Of a DNA stretch of 64,000 nucleotides, positions 12,201 to 23,705 are shown piece after piece. The notes under the pieces are model-generated. The model saw nothing but the letters and a program-made list of their open reading frames with translations. It ran no database searches and was not told where the DNA came from. The translations under genes were made by a program, and so were the position numbers. Source of the DNA: Diphasiastrum complanatum (Eukaryota > Streptophyta > Lycopodiopsida > Lycopodiales > Lycopodiaceae); contig CM055102.1 in the NCBI GenBank assembly GCA_029204225.1, forward strand, positions 13,697,658-13,761,657, given 5' to 3'. Within the stretch, counting starts at the first letter, position 1; every line of letters begins with the position of its first letter.

Positions 12201-15200
12201 AGCCAGTCTCTCCTAGCTCGTGAATTCTAGAAGCCGGTGTGTAGAATGAACCTCCCAACCATAGGCACCCCCTCCTTGAGTCCTTCTACCTGCTATTCCC
12301 GTCAACTGGCACATGGCATCCACCTGTGGGTGATCAGTCCACTTGGCATGCCTAGCCCTTGTGACCTGTGGTCGTCGACTATTTGCCGGCTAGCATCTCG
12401 TCACGGACGGCTAGGGTCCCGACGGTCAAGACACACCGCATCTTTGAAAACTTGTCAGGCGGCCACACCGGGTCACTGCTCGTGACGCACCGGTCCCAAC
12501 TTGGGACAGATGTTCTCCTCGGTCACCAGCCCTTGCCAATACTTGGCATCAGGCCCTCTGGTGACCGGCCATGCCAAGGTCATGATAGAGTCGTAATTGG
12601 ACTCTAACAATCCTTCCCTCCTTTGGCAAGTCATCGGTCCTCGATGACAAACTCTGGGTAAGACTTTTGCAACGCCTATCACGTCTCCCAGGTAGCATCT
12701 GACAACGGATGCCCTTTCCAGGTTACTAGATACTCTTGAAGGAGACGATTCCGCAATCGTCGCTGCCTTCAATCTAGGATTCTGTCTGGCCCATAACCTG
12801 TGGTGTCTTTCTCCTCAAGAGACACTAGACCTTCCACCAGGCTATCGCCATCGTGCAAACATCTCTTCAGTTTGCTAACATGGAATACTAGATGCACCTT
12901 GCATCCTACAGGTAGCTGTAGCTTATAAGCTACTTGGCTCACCTTCTTAATAATCAACCATGGTCCACAATACCTAGGAGATAACTTGGCGCTCTTTCCT
13001 GTGCGTCTCTGCCCTAGCTATAGCTTTGGACAAGTTATCTCGTGCCAACTCTAGCTTCTGCTGCATCTGAGCCAAAAGCTCTACAACACTAGGTACCCTA
13101 TGCGGAATCCCTATGGTTGCAGGACTCAGTGGCCTGAAACCATAATTGAGCTCAGATGGACTCAATCCAGTGGACGCATGTCTCTTATCATTGTACGTGA
13201 ACTCCAATAGCGGTACCCCAGTCTGTTTGCGTACTACTTACATATGCCCTAAGCATATCTTCCAAGATCTGATTCACTCGCTCTGTTTGACCATCCGTCT
13301 GAGGATGCTCAAAGCTACTCATCCGCAACTGTGTTCCCAGCTTGGCGAACACCTCAATCCAGAAATTTCCTGTAAACTTGGGATCCCTGTCAGAAACTAT
13401 GGACTTCGGAAGACCATGTAACCTGACAATATTCTGAATAAACAACTCAGCCACTTGCGGAGTTGTGACCTTCTTGGTCGTTGCGATGAAATGAGCCATC
13501 TTGGAAAACCTGTCTACCACTACCATAATGGAATTGAATCCATTCTGGGTCTTGGGTAGCCCAACAATAAAATCCATAGAGATGCTTTCCCACCTTTATG
13601 TAGGTATCTCAAGTGGATGTAGCAAGCCCGGAGGACTTACTCTCTCGGCCTTGTTCACCTGCCAACGGAATTGAATCCATTTTGGGTCTTGGGTAGCCCA
13701 ACAATAAAATCCATAGAGATGCTTTCCCACCTTCCTGTAGGTATCTCAAGTGGATGTAGCAAGCTCGGAGGACTTACTCTCTCGGCCTTGTTCACCTGCC
13801 AAGCCCGTTGGACGTACTCTCTTACATCCCGCTGCAATTGTGGCCAAAAATAATGCCTTCTCAAAGGTCACCGGTCTTATCAATACCAAGGTGCCCTGCT
13901 CAAGGACTATCATGGCATTCATGAAGTATCTTACGACGAAGATCCTTCACGTCTGGCACAAAAACTCTTCCATTTCTCAATAACATACCATCCTTCACGG
14001 TTTATGTTAAATATGTACTGGTGTGTGCCTCTACGGAAGCGACAACCTCGACTGACTCTTCCATCTGGTCGACTACCTTGCGCGCATTAGGCCACACACG
14101 CTGACAATGCGGCCTTTTCTAGAGCCTTCTTAATCTCCTCCATGAGACCACTGTCCACCATAGTAAAGCTCATCTGATGCAGTATACGAGGTACTGCATC
14201 AGCGACCACATTTTCCTTCCCTCTTCGGAAGCGAACTTTCAAATGAAATTCCTGCATCAGCTCGGCCCACCGAGCTTGGCGGCCCTTCAAATCTGGGTGA
14301 GTGCAAAAATACCTTAAAGTATGATGATCTGTGTACACATAAAACTTGGCGCCATATAAATAATGTCTCCACACCTTGAGCGCATGTATAATCGCATACA
14401 GCTCTTGCTTGTGTGTAGGATATCTCTGTTGAGCTGGTGTCAACCTCTTACTCTCAAAGGCTACTGGTCTATCCTCTTGGCTCAACACTGCACCTACGAC
14501 AATGCCACTTGCATCCGTCTCTAGGTCAAAAGGTTTCTGGGTATCCACAATCTTGAGAACTGGAGCCGCGGTCACTGACTCCTTCAAGTTCTCAAAGCAT
14601 TGCTGAGCTTCAGCACCCCATCGAACCACAATGTTGTTTTTCCTTAACTGGTCCGTTAAAGGAGTAACTATCTAGGAATAATTCCTAACAAATCGCCGGT
14701 AGAACTTACAAAAGCCTAAGAAAGACTGTAATTGGCGTATATCGGCAGGCCTCGGCCACTTTTTAACCACAACCACCTTGGCTAGGTCAACCGAAATACC
14801 CTTAGCTTTCACTACGTGACTCAAAAAAAAAATACTCGACACGAGTCTTACACAACTCTGTCTTCTGAGCATTGGCATACAAGACGAAAGCTTGAAACTT
14901 GCCTAAAACGGTCTTGAGATGAATCTCATACTCCTCAACCGCTTTACTAAAACCAATATATCGTCAATAAAATTGACGACAATGTTGCCCATATAGTCTC
15001 GCAAGACATCGTTCATGAGCATCATGAACGTGGCTGGGGCATTGGTTAACCCAAATGGCGTAACCAAAAATTCATAATGACCGAAACGGGTTCGGAAGGC
15101 CGTCTTCTGGACGTCTTCATCTCGAATCCGTATTTGATGGTATCCACTTTTGAGATCTATCTTACTGAAAATGGTTGCACCTTGCAACGCATCCAGTAGA

Positions 15201-18200
15201 TCATCAATCCTGGCATCGGATACCTGTGCTTTACAGTGATCTTATTCAATCCCCTGTAATCTCACATCCGAAAACTACCATCCTTTTTCTTAACAAGTAA
15301 AATAGGAGAGGCGAAAGGTGAATAACTCGGACGGATGTACCCCAGCTTGAGATACCCCTCCAACATCTTTCTGACTTCCTTTTCCTCTTTTAGGCTCATC
15401 CTATAAGGAGGCCTACATCCTGGACTTGCCCCTGGAACGAGCTCAATACGATGATCAACATTCCGACTAGGCGGCAATCCCTCTGGCATATTACTAATTG
15501 GCACGTGTTTAAACTGCATGCGGATGGACTTCTCCAACTCACTTGCTGGGTCACATCTAGGTTGTAATGCAAATGGATGTGCACTAGGGGGCTATTGTAA
15601 TAGATCCTAACACCACAGTAGGGCAAACACTAACTGATCTACCCAACCTTGCTTACTCCTTGATATAGAGTAAGCCCCTCCTAGCCCAATGTGAGGACTG
15701 GTAGCATGCAACTGCCAAGTTGTCGGCCACGTGTCACTGACGTGGCCGACTGCACGCCGGGACCCAACTTGGGGCCCTGTCCTGCTGACAGAGTTCCTAG
15801 ACTGTGTTAGGCCTGCCCGTGCTGGGGCACACTACTCACATTGTCTTGCCCTGTTGGTCGTGTACGCTGGATACAACCCTGACTGTGGTAACTGACCTAT
15901 CTGTGTTCTCTAGGGTTCGGCACTAGTTACGAGCTCGTAACACTCCCTCCCCCTTAAGAACCGTCTTGGTCCTTTAAGACAAAGTCTAGAAAAATCTTGC
16001 GAAGGACGCTGCCTCTTTCCCAAGTGGCATTCTCAACAGGCTGATCATTCCACTAAACCAGATATTCTTGGTATAGAGTATGACAAGTCTGTGTCTCTCT
16101 ACTATCAAGAATCTCCTCTGGTTCATGTGGAGGTTGCTGAGGATCCAATGGGAGAATTAGAACACTATCCCCTACCAGATTTTCTGGTCTGGTTAAGGCT
16201 TTTCGTAACTGACTTACATGAAAGACTGGAAAAACCTTACTACTGTGTGGGAGTTCTAGTTCATAGGTGACCTCGCCTAGTCTCCTACTGATGGTAAAGG
16301 GACCACAATACCTTGGAAACAACTTAGCACACACTCCTGATTTGAGGGTTTTAGAGTCAACTGGGACTCTCAAGTAGACTTTCTCACCAGCGGAGAATTG
16401 CACAGCCCGTCTGTGTGGATCTGCATAATGCCTGGCCCGATCCTGGGACTGCCTGATGCTACGCTTAGCATGTTTCATCATCTGGTTTAGGTCCTCTAAA
16501 AGTTTCTGACTTTTTCTTGTTTAAACCCTATAGCTGTGGGTGAGCGTGGCTGAAAACCGTACATCAGCATAAATGGGCTGTATCCCGTAGCTGAATGTTT
16601 GGTACTATTATAAGCAAACTCTAATATCGAGAGATACTCCTCCCAATTAGTCTGCTTCTTGCTGATGTATGCACGAAGCATATCCTCCAGCACGTGATTT
16701 ACCCTCTCTGTTTGATTGTCTGTCTGTGGATGGTCGATGGTACTCATATTAAGGTTAGTATGGAGATGATGGAATACTGCCCTCCAAAAATTCCCACAAC
16801 TTACTGTCCCAGTCGCTGACTATGGATGTGTTATCCATCTGCAAGACCATAGGCTCGTTTCTTGTTTCACCCAATTCATCCAGGAATTCAAACGATTCAA
16901 ACGTATCAAATGTCCACATTTGAATGAAAGTTTCAAACGTTGAAACAAAATCCTATATTTTTTTCTGATTTTTTTGCAAGTTTATAAGCAACTAAGGCTA
17001 ATTTAAGTGTTGGAACCTTAAACATAACATAAAAGTAGTTGAATAAGCATGTTTAACAATTAAAAGCATTCAATGTAGACACTAAACCCCCTGCCCACAA
17101 GAAATCTTGGTAACTGTGGAGTGAAGAGCAAGCTTCTATCAATGCCAAGAAATGGAGGGCGCATTTCTTCTCTACGATGTAGCAGCAGTTGGTGAAGGAG
17201 TTATGAGGCGTGGTTGAGCTGTCCCAGCCTCGTGGTAGCCTGTAGGTCGTTTTTTAGGTAGATGGGCCCTAGGACCCCATTTGGAGGGCTAGGGCCCCAA
17301 AAAAATTTGGACTTCCAAATCTCCACATTTCAAACGCATTTGAATCAGCATTCAAATGCGTTTGAATGCAACCACGAGCCTTTAGGGGTCTACAAAAGAT
17401 ATGAAACTCCAGTTATCATAGGACAATGATTAAGCCCTGCATGTCTGTAACTTTGTCGGACTCGGTCTATGAATCAATTTACAAGCATATGACTTTTAAA
17501 GGTTTGAAGAATATTTTCCACTTATTCTTGGTATATTTGTTGCTTGGGCAGGCTGCTGATGCATTCTTGGAGGAACTTGTGATAAGAAGAGAGCTGGCAG
17601 ACAATTATTGTCATTATCAACTAAATTATGATAACCTGAAGGGTGCTTGGGATTGGGCCCGGAAAACTCTGACTGATCACGCTTCAGACAAGAGAGAGCA
17701 TATTTATACGTATGTGTTCGTCAAGAAGTAGAATTGTTTTTGCATTTTTTTTGGTATACATTCACTTCCTAACAGTTGAGTAAGTTATTCATGCTTGCCT
17801 TTTTATGGATTTGCATGTTTAAAATCTGTGCCCCTCAATTTAAAGATAAGTCTTGGGTGATCTATTGTCGTGAGAAAAATATTTTAGGAGCTAACTGGCT
17901 TTTGTATTATGTTAGATTGGAAGAGCTTGAAAAGGGGAGAACATATGATCAGGTAAGTTGGCTATTCACTGCCCGAAGGATGTTTTTACTGCAATGCTAG
18001 CATGGTGTGACATAGACATTATCATGGATATGCTACTGGCAAGTATTCACGACTAATCGTTGGCCTATGGCAGCTGTGGAATGCTTCTCAATTGGAGATG
18101 GTTCACTATGGGAAGATGCATGGTTTCATGAGGTATATAGCTCAGTTACGGCATAACCGAGTCCAAGTATTCAATCCTGGATTTTATGTAGAATGAGAAC

Positions 18201-20052
18201 TTCTGGGTTTTGATGGGACAAAACTTGTTAATATCAAGTAGTATTTGGAAATTAAGAATGAATGATGCATTTTGCTTTTTAGTCCAGATATTCTGGCTAG
18301 ATTTGATATTTACGAGCACATTAATCTGCAACCAATGCTGTAATGGATGGACATGAACTCTGGTCATGTTATTGTTCTAATATCTTCTACAGGATGTACT
18401 GGGCAAAAAAAATCTTGGAGTGGACGCCCAGCCCAGAAGAAGCACTATCGGCTGCAATCTACCTAAATGATAAAGTGAGCATTGATAATGTTAACTGAGT
18501 TCTTTCAGCAGAATAAAGCTTAGTCGAGTATTTTTGCATGTTATGATGCTTATTGCTTTTCATGCATGTACCGTTTTTGAATTTTGGGTCATCAGAGTTA
18601 CAACATTCAACCATATTAGAAATCAGGCAAGTCATTAGTGATTCAGGAAGCCTGTTTGACGCTAGTTATTTCACTTGTGGCACTCTCCCTGAGACCAGAT
18701 GCTATGCTGACTACGCTTCTATGCACAATTTGAAGATCCATTCCTAAAAATTTAAAAGAGAGTGTCATGCTGTTGACCACACTGAAGTCTGTTCAAGGTT
18801 AATCCCTGTAATTATCATCAAGAAGTCGGAACTGTAGTTATTTTGACGAATCATGAAATTTAAGCATTTTGCAACTTTGTACTTCAATGTAGGAAATCAA
18901 ATTAGGTCTGTAGCATTCTATTCATTTAATATTGAAATGTAAAGGATTGCGGGGTTGATTAAAAGTAGTCTTGCAGCCAATTGGCTCTGTGAAGTAATGC
19001 CTTCCACACAAAATTTTAGGAGTTTCAGTCCCATTACCGATTCTGTCACTGCTTGACAGAGTCCGTACTGATTCTGGCTACATATTTTTGTTCGTCTTGT
19101 GTTTTAGCCCATATACAATCACAGGCTGATCATGAGGCGTCAAAGTGGAATCGCCTCTTATGATCAGCTGCTACAAATTTTTAAAAAGAGGCTTTAAAAT
19201 CAAGTTACGGCTCAAATAAGCTGTGAAACGGGGTCAGCCTGGCCATTCTTCATGGTTCAGAACAGATATCCTAGTGAACTTTTCATCAAGTTCAGCTGCT
19301 GTTGATTTATGGCTGTGCCCAAGAGCCTTGCCAAAATTTTGGCTGCTTTACCTGCTGGAAGGTCACAGAGCAAAATCGATTCCCCTCTACCTGTAGGTGA
19401 TGCTAGCCAAATCAAGAATTGTTGGTCTGAAACTTCTAGTGTCTGTCTTCTGATAGTTAGCATAAAATTATACTTTTAGCTGTTAATAAATTATCAGTAG
19501 AATTTATAGTTTTTTCTCCCAACTCAGGAGCTCGGTTATATTTGCTCGTTTCTAACTTATGTAGTAGTCAAGAGTATGAAAATTCGGCTGATATTTTGGG
19601 GAATAGCAGTTTAGAAAACGTTATTGCAAAGATGGGTTTGTTAAATCCATATATGAAGTAATATTTTCACTATTGTTGGCAGTATGAGCTGGATGGAAGA
19701 GATCCCAATGGATATGTTGGCTGTATGTGGTCTATATGTGGCGTACATGATCAGGTAAGATTGTTTGGACACTTTTTTCTTGTATTACCTAGTTCAGCAA
19801 TACCCATGCCCACGAAATAGATTGCCAAATTTACCTGAGAACGTGATCAAATATAGCTTGACGTTTCATTCTTAATCTGATAATTTCTAGGGATGGCAAG
19901 AACGGCCTGTATTTGGTAAAATCCGTTACATGAACTATGCTGGGTGCAAGCGCAAGTTTAATGTTGAAGGATATATCCTGTACGTGAATCGACTTGTTGC
20001 TGAGATAAAGAAGAAGCAAAAGGCATCCAATATTGGCAGTCTTGTCCCTTGA
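5963..20052 (+). CDS. PHR1: Class II CPD DNA photolyase (deoxyribodipyrimidine photolyase)
   Basis: This flavoenzyme uses blue/UV-A light to split cyclobutane pyrimidine dimers in DNA. Nine exons join in phase with GT-AG borders: 5963-6733, 6900-7243, 9585-9822, 17552-17709, 17916-17952, 18074-18132, 18393-18474, 19683-19754 and 19891-20052 (stop). They total 641 codons with no internal stop. The N-terminal alpha/beta light-harvesting domain starts near residue 160 ([20 protein letters not shown]). The FAD-binding domain carries both class II signatures: [11 protein letters not shown] near residue 455 and [20 protein letters not shown] near 583. The protein ends in a short basic tail. An ATG at 6215 in good context (CCCATGGCG) would give 556 aa. 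The 84-residue extension before it is Arg/Ser/Phe-rich with few acidic residues and may be an organelle transit peptide. The gene looks functional. Exon 3's acceptor (AAAAG, 9584) is the least certain junction. Confidence 0.93.
7244..9584 (+). other. Photolyase intron 2 (2.3 kb), no gene seen
   Basis: Bounded by CAG|GTGGCT at 7243/7244 and TAAAAG at 9584. The interior is AT-rich with T-runs near 8260, 8330 and 8390 and an imperfect direct repeat at about 8307 and 8391. None of the short ORFs on either strand resembles a known family. Confidence 0.7.
8307..8440 (+). repeat. Imperfect 84-bp direct repeat in photolyase intron 2
   Basis: TGCTGCTGTTAAGG at 8307 and TGCTGCTATTAAGG at 8391 are each followed by a T-run and then GG(C/T)TATTTAGTGTTTTTT. 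The copy spacing is 84 bp. Confidence 0.6.
11473..11484 (+). other. tRNA-Met primer-binding site after a plus-strand 5' LTR
   Basis: TGGTATTAGAGC differs by one base from TGGTATCAGAGC, the usual plant retroelement site complementary to initiator Met-tRNA. The roughly 500 bp before it (about 10950-11470, ending GAGTCTAACA) are then the probable 5' LTR. Its left end was not resolved. A gag remnant follows at 11970-12210 in the same orientation. Confidence 0.6.
11968..12215 (+). pseudogene. Decayed gypsy-type gag N-terminus
   Basis: From the ATG near 11969 a short coiled-coil-like stretch can be read ([20 protein letters not shown]). After a frame change comes [18 protein letters not shown], the pattern of a retrotransposon gag domain around its S-V-x-E-Y motif. 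The middle of gag is missing, so this is a deletion remnant of the element whose LTR and primer site lie upstream. The minus-strand element starts immediately to the right. Confidence 0.5.
12200..12609 (-). mobile_element. Probable 3' LTR of minus-strand gypsy fragment A
   Basis: On the minus strand a purine-rich tract (AAAGGAGGGAAGGAT) ends at about 12610 and is followed by TGTTAGAGTCC, starting at 12609. This is the polypurine-tract/LTR junction expected after gypsy pol. The outer end was not found; 12200 marks where plus-strand gag sequence resumes. The sequence is GC-richer than the surrounding intron. Confidence 0.5.
12610..15620 (-). mobile_element. Ty3/gypsy pol fragment A: RT, RNase H, integrase, chromodomain remnant
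   Basis: Read right to left: the reverse transcriptase begins at 15262-15537 ([16 protein letters not shown], then a K-K-D-G-S-F-R-M stretch). It continues at 14903-15187 with the D-D box as NFIDDILVL. RNase H lies at 14087-14629 ([27 protein letters not shown]). The integrase zinc region and catalytic core lie at 13188-13864, with [14 protein letters not shown] and [13 protein letters not shown]. The integrase C-terminus is at 12974-13207 and a chromodomain-like end near 12769-12957. Frameshifts and stops separate these parts, so it is inactive. The gag and protease are absent. It sits antisense inside photolyase intron 3. Confidence 0.9.
13529..13802 (-). repeat. 147-bp tandem duplication inside gypsy A integrase
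   Basis: The block starting GAATTGAATCCATTCTGG at 13531 recurs at 13678 with only a few changes. As a result the integrase motif [14 protein letters not shown] is encoded twice in succession on the minus strand. The second copy runs into a stop, so the duplication alone would disrupt the enzyme. Confidence 0.85.
15600..15942 (-). mobile_element. Probable LTR of minus-strand gypsy fragment B
   Basis: On the minus strand AAGGGGGAGGGAG ends at about 15943, then TGTTACGAGCTCGTAAC starts at 15942. This has the form of a polypurine tract next to an LTR start, and it lies directly downstream of the gypsy B pol end. The first bases contain the palindrome GTTACGAGCTCGTAAC. The lower boundary abuts gypsy A near 15600 and is not sharp. 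Confidence 0.55.
16020..16800 (-). mobile_element. Ty3/gypsy pol fragment B: integrase C-terminus and chromodomain
   Basis: The minus-strand ORF at 16496-16747 starts at the integrase E-motif region ([20 protein letters not shown]) and runs through the conserved [16 protein letters not shown] segment. The ORF at 16053-16481 continues with the K-V-Y-L-R and [10 protein letters not shown] linker. It ends in a broken chromodomain (LYQEYLV, stop, [12 protein letters not shown]). Everything upstream of the integrase C-terminal half is missing. It belongs to a family clearly different from fragment A. Confidence 0.85.
17331..17364. repeat. 15-bp perfect inverted repeat with 4-nt loop
   Basis: CAAACGCATTTGAAT at 17331-17345 and its exact reverse complement at 17350-17364 are separated by CAGC. 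The hairpin lies in photolyase intron 3, about 190 bp before exon 4. A related AT/TTTGAAT-rich stretch is at 16880-16945. Confidence 0.8.
19125..19168. repeat. Imperfect hairpin in photolyase intron 7
   Basis: GCTGATCATGAGGCG at 19125-19139 pairs with CGCCTCTTATGATCAGC at 19152-19168, apart from a 2-nt bulge. The loop is 12 nt. The intron (18475-19682) otherwise shows no gene. Confidence 0.65.
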
Positions 20053-20990
20053 AAGATTGTCCACTGCTAAATCTCCCACAAGTGACTCTGGTGATTTGTT
20101 CATGGAGTGTATCGAGTTTATGCGTGGAAAGAACTTTTTATGTCAGAGGACGTTGGTGAAAATTTGTACAGCTTGTTGCGAAAGACATAAAGCAGCTGTG
20201 TTATGATGGCTGTAATGTTGCAGTTTTGTAGGGTATTATCTACTATACCAAAGAGAGTAGATGATTCAACTTGACAACTTAGGAACACATTCTCACTGGC
20301 AAGAGACTTGGATCTTTTCCTTCAACACCTGACTACAAGTAAAGCTCTGCTGATTTTTTGAAGGACTCAACCTCACATATAGTGGACATTATTATGTGCA
20401 AATGAGAGTGAAAGTAGGCGCATTTACAAAATGCGCCTGCTTTTGCAAAAGAAACTGCTTGTGCAAGTTGTACAACTAGTAGGTGCACCCATCATGTTTC
20501 ACCGACACTCATAATGCGCATGTATGAATAAATGAAACATTGGCTGTCCATAGCAGCAGTCGACTTAGGGGTGAGTTGGGTAGAGTTGTTTAGTGTGGCC
20601 TACAAGACACTCCGGCTCAAACCCGAATGACATTCAAGGAGTTTGCTAAGCAACCTAGGGAAACGGGTTGGCCTGTTGGCCGTAACGTAAATGTGGTATA
20701 TATAATCTACTAATCCCCTAGATATAAAAAGATAAAACATTGTGAACCCTTGTCAAAAATCTTTCAATCTTTTTTTTAAAGCTTTTACAATTTGAAGGAT
20801 GATTGCAATTGCAACTAAAATAAGATAAATGTTACGGTGTATTTGTAAAACAATCTCTTCTCAATCACATCGATTATGTGGAGGTATGATGCTATTTTTT
20901 ACAAATTGCTCAAGAATGGGGCATATTGGAGCTTCAATGTAATTTCAAGATTGTCCCATATTTGAGAACCACAAGTAGTAGTTGCTAGGA
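20053..20990 (+). other. Photolyase 3' region and intergenic DNA
   Basis: This stretch follows the photolyase stop and holds the presumed 3' UTR. No coding pattern or repeat is evident before the copia remnant at about 20999. Confidence 0.5.
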
Positions 20991-20998
20991 CAAGATGA

Positions 20999-23160
20999 CT
21001 AGGTACAAGGTCTGTTTGAGATACAATCAAGGATAATAAAAGAATCTTTAATAGAAGGGGATACATGTGTCTTACAAGACAAGTGAGAACTCAAAGCATT
21101 ATACTCATCTAGCATAGCTTGGTACCATTCTTTTGAACTCAAAGCATCTTCTACTCTTGAAGGTTCATCAAAACTTAACATGAGAGCAAAGGAAGTAGAT
21201 GGATCAACCTCGGCTTGCCGCCCCTTGCTTGGATTTGTGAGCCTTGTTGGCTCCATCCTTACCCTTGACAATTTTCTAGGTGTGATAGTTTGACTTGGTT
21301 CAAGCTTCTCATTAGGCTCCTCCTCAAAATCAAGATCATCTTGATTCTCGGCCACTATCCTCTTGATTGTTGAGATGGTTGAGCCATCATCAAGCTTGTG
21401 CATCTTGTATTCATCAAAGATTACATCTCTAGACACAAACTTATTTAAGGATGGAAGATATACCTTGTATCCCTTGTTTGAGTTACCATACCCGAGCACG
21501 ATCCCCTTTGTTGATGATGGATCCTCTTTTGTCCTTGTCTCCAAAGGTTCATACACATAGCAAGTGCATCCAAAGACTTTCAAGTGCTTAGGCTTTCTTT
21601 CATACAAAACTTCATAAGGAGTTTTACCATCAATAGATCTACATGAGACTCTATTGATCAAATAGTTGGCACAAATAAATGACTCATATACTTGAGCCTT
21701 GGAAGAAGGTAAGAAAGACTAACAATATCTTGAAAGTCATCTATGAAAGGTCAAAACATAGAAGATCCACCATTTGACTTAGTGCTAGCAAAGTGAACAT
21801 CCGATTAGATTAGCTCAAGAGGATGAGATGTGTCGGAGATAGAACTTGAAAAAGCCTTCTTATGTGCTTTGGATAGTGCACATGCTTCACAAACCTGTTC
21901 CTCCTTAGCTAAGGGCTTTAGAAGTCCTAAGGCATACTCCTCTTTGCATATAGCCTCTATTGAACTTGGATTGATGTGTCCAAGCCTTTTGTGCCAAAGT
22001 TCAAAACTTGACAACTTGTCCCCCTCGGCTAGCATCACAACATTGGTGTCAACAAAAGCGTCTAACTTGTAAAGCTTTCCAAGTCTAGTGCCTTTAGCAA
22101 TAACTTTGCCTTTCTTCTTTATGTAACAATCATTTGATTGAAGTGAATTCCACACAAAAGCCATTATCAACTATTTGCCCAACACTAACTAGATTCTTAG
22201 TGATGCCTAGAATGTACAAAACTCCATCTAAGCACAAAGGGATGGAACCTACTCCTTCTATCTTATAAACAACAGACTTGATAGGCCCTTCATAAGACAA
22301 ATGGTTTGAAAAATACCCCCCCACTATCATGTGGGAACTTGCCCCACTATCTGTCCACCATGGATCTTCCCTGATGAAGAAAAGCTTGACATCATTAGTG
22401 AGTCTTCTTGTGGACTCTCCTCCTTCTCTTGGCTGATATTTGCTTGCCCTTGTGCTTGCTTCTTCTTGAAGCATTCCGAGGCCCAGTGCCCCATCTTGCT
22501 ACAATAGTAGCACTTGATCTTGGACTTGTCCTTCTTGGTCTTGCTTGAACTTGAAGATCCATCTTGAGCTTCATGCCTTGCTTGGTTCTTCTTGAATGTG
22601 GCTCCCTTTCTCTTGGTCTTGCCCTTGGTTTTGACGAAGAGTGCTTGATCATCTCCATCATGGATAGAAAGCCTATCCATCCTTGCATTGAAGTGTTACC
22701 TCCTATTTTCCTCGGCCATGAGGACTCCTTGGAGGTCTTCAAGTGACGGCAACTTGCTCTTGCTCATTATAGAGTATTCTTGCACCAAGTTAGAAAAATC
22801 TACACAAAGGCCGTTCAAGATTAGTTGTACAAGCTCTCCATCCTTTATGGATTCTCCAATAAAGGAAAGCTCCTTGTTTAACTCCTTGACCCTTAGAACA
22901 TATGAATAAGCACTTTCTCCCTTCTTTTGGTAGCTTGAAAAAATTTGATGTTTCAAAGCAACCCACCTTGTAGTGTTCTTTGACTCATACACTTTTTGAA
23001 GGGATTCCCAAGCCTCTTGGGTTGAGGAACACTCTCCTACTTCCTTTAGGAGTTCATTGGCTACATTCATTTTGATACAATGGAGGGCTAGTTTTGCACC
23101 TCTTCTTGAATCTAGTGGATTCTTGAGGGTGAATGGGCTCATCCTCCTCACCACTCACTA
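20999..23160 (-). mobile_element. Ty1/copia remnant with gag, CCHC, protease; integrase core deleted
   Basis: In minus-strand order: the gag domain (UBN2-like) at 22696-23154 contains ALHCIKMNVANELLKEV. A CCHC knuckle (CYYCSKMGHWASEC) lies near 22470-22515. The protease DSGASSHM is near 22330-22350. The GAG-pre-integrase zinc segment (LGHINPS...CEACALSKAH) is at 21805-22000. Integrase starts (H-P-L-E-L-I, then S-D-V-H-F) but jumps near 21720-21770 straight to ANYLINR. The second Asp and the Glu of the catalytic triad are therefore deleted. The integrase tail and linker (TPYEVLYERKP, VFGCTCYVYEPLE) follow to 20999, where it stops before RT. Several frameshifts are present. Confidence 0.9.
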
Positions 23161-23700
23161 TGTCCATCAAATCTTGCATTACAAGGATTGATTCCATTCT
23201 TAATTTTCATATGGAATAATTTGATCTGTTCAATTTATCACTAGAGTCCAAAATGGAAGCATTCATTGATGTCATCTTCCTCTAAACAAGAGATTGATTC
23301 TAAAAGAATGGATACACAATAGAAAGGATGCAAGAACTAGCTACCCCACTATCTAGAGACTTGAGAATGATCAACAAATGAATTATCAGCAAGATACTAT
23401 TGGATCTTGAGCTTAACCAATTCTATTGAAACATTAGAGGAGTTACAAACATCAAAAGGTCCGTCTAAGAAATGCCACGTAGGACACAAAAAAAAACGCC
23501 GGATTTTGGAAATCCGACAGACTTTCAGGTCCAGTTTAGCTTAACCTTACTAGTAATGTGTAGTTAACATGATACGATTATGACACATGCAACTACGACT
23601 TCAAGAAGCTATGACGCTCATTAACTAACTTTTTCAAATTTGAAAATGAGATTGTGTCTCTCGTTTTAACTAGCGAGAGAATAAACATAGAATCTCAAGT
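23161..23700. other. Intergenic sequence between copia remnant and unknown ORFs
   Basis: No coding pattern is seen. The stretch may include the copia leader and 5' LTR, but no primer-binding site or LTR end was identified. Confidence 0.4.
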
Positions 23701-23705
23701 ACGCC

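Larger units (their letters stand above)
9823..17551 (+). other. Photolyase intron 3 (7.7 kb), filled with retroelements
   Basis: The donor is AAAG|GTATAT at 9823 and the acceptor GGGCAG at 17551. The phases on both sides match, so the photolyase message must skip the whole insert. The first 1.1 kb (9823-10950) has no recognisable element. From about 10950 it holds a plus-strand LTR with primer site and gag remnant, then two minus-strand gypsy pol fragments with LTR pieces, then about 750 bp of unassigned sequence containing a short palindrome. Confidence 0.85.
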
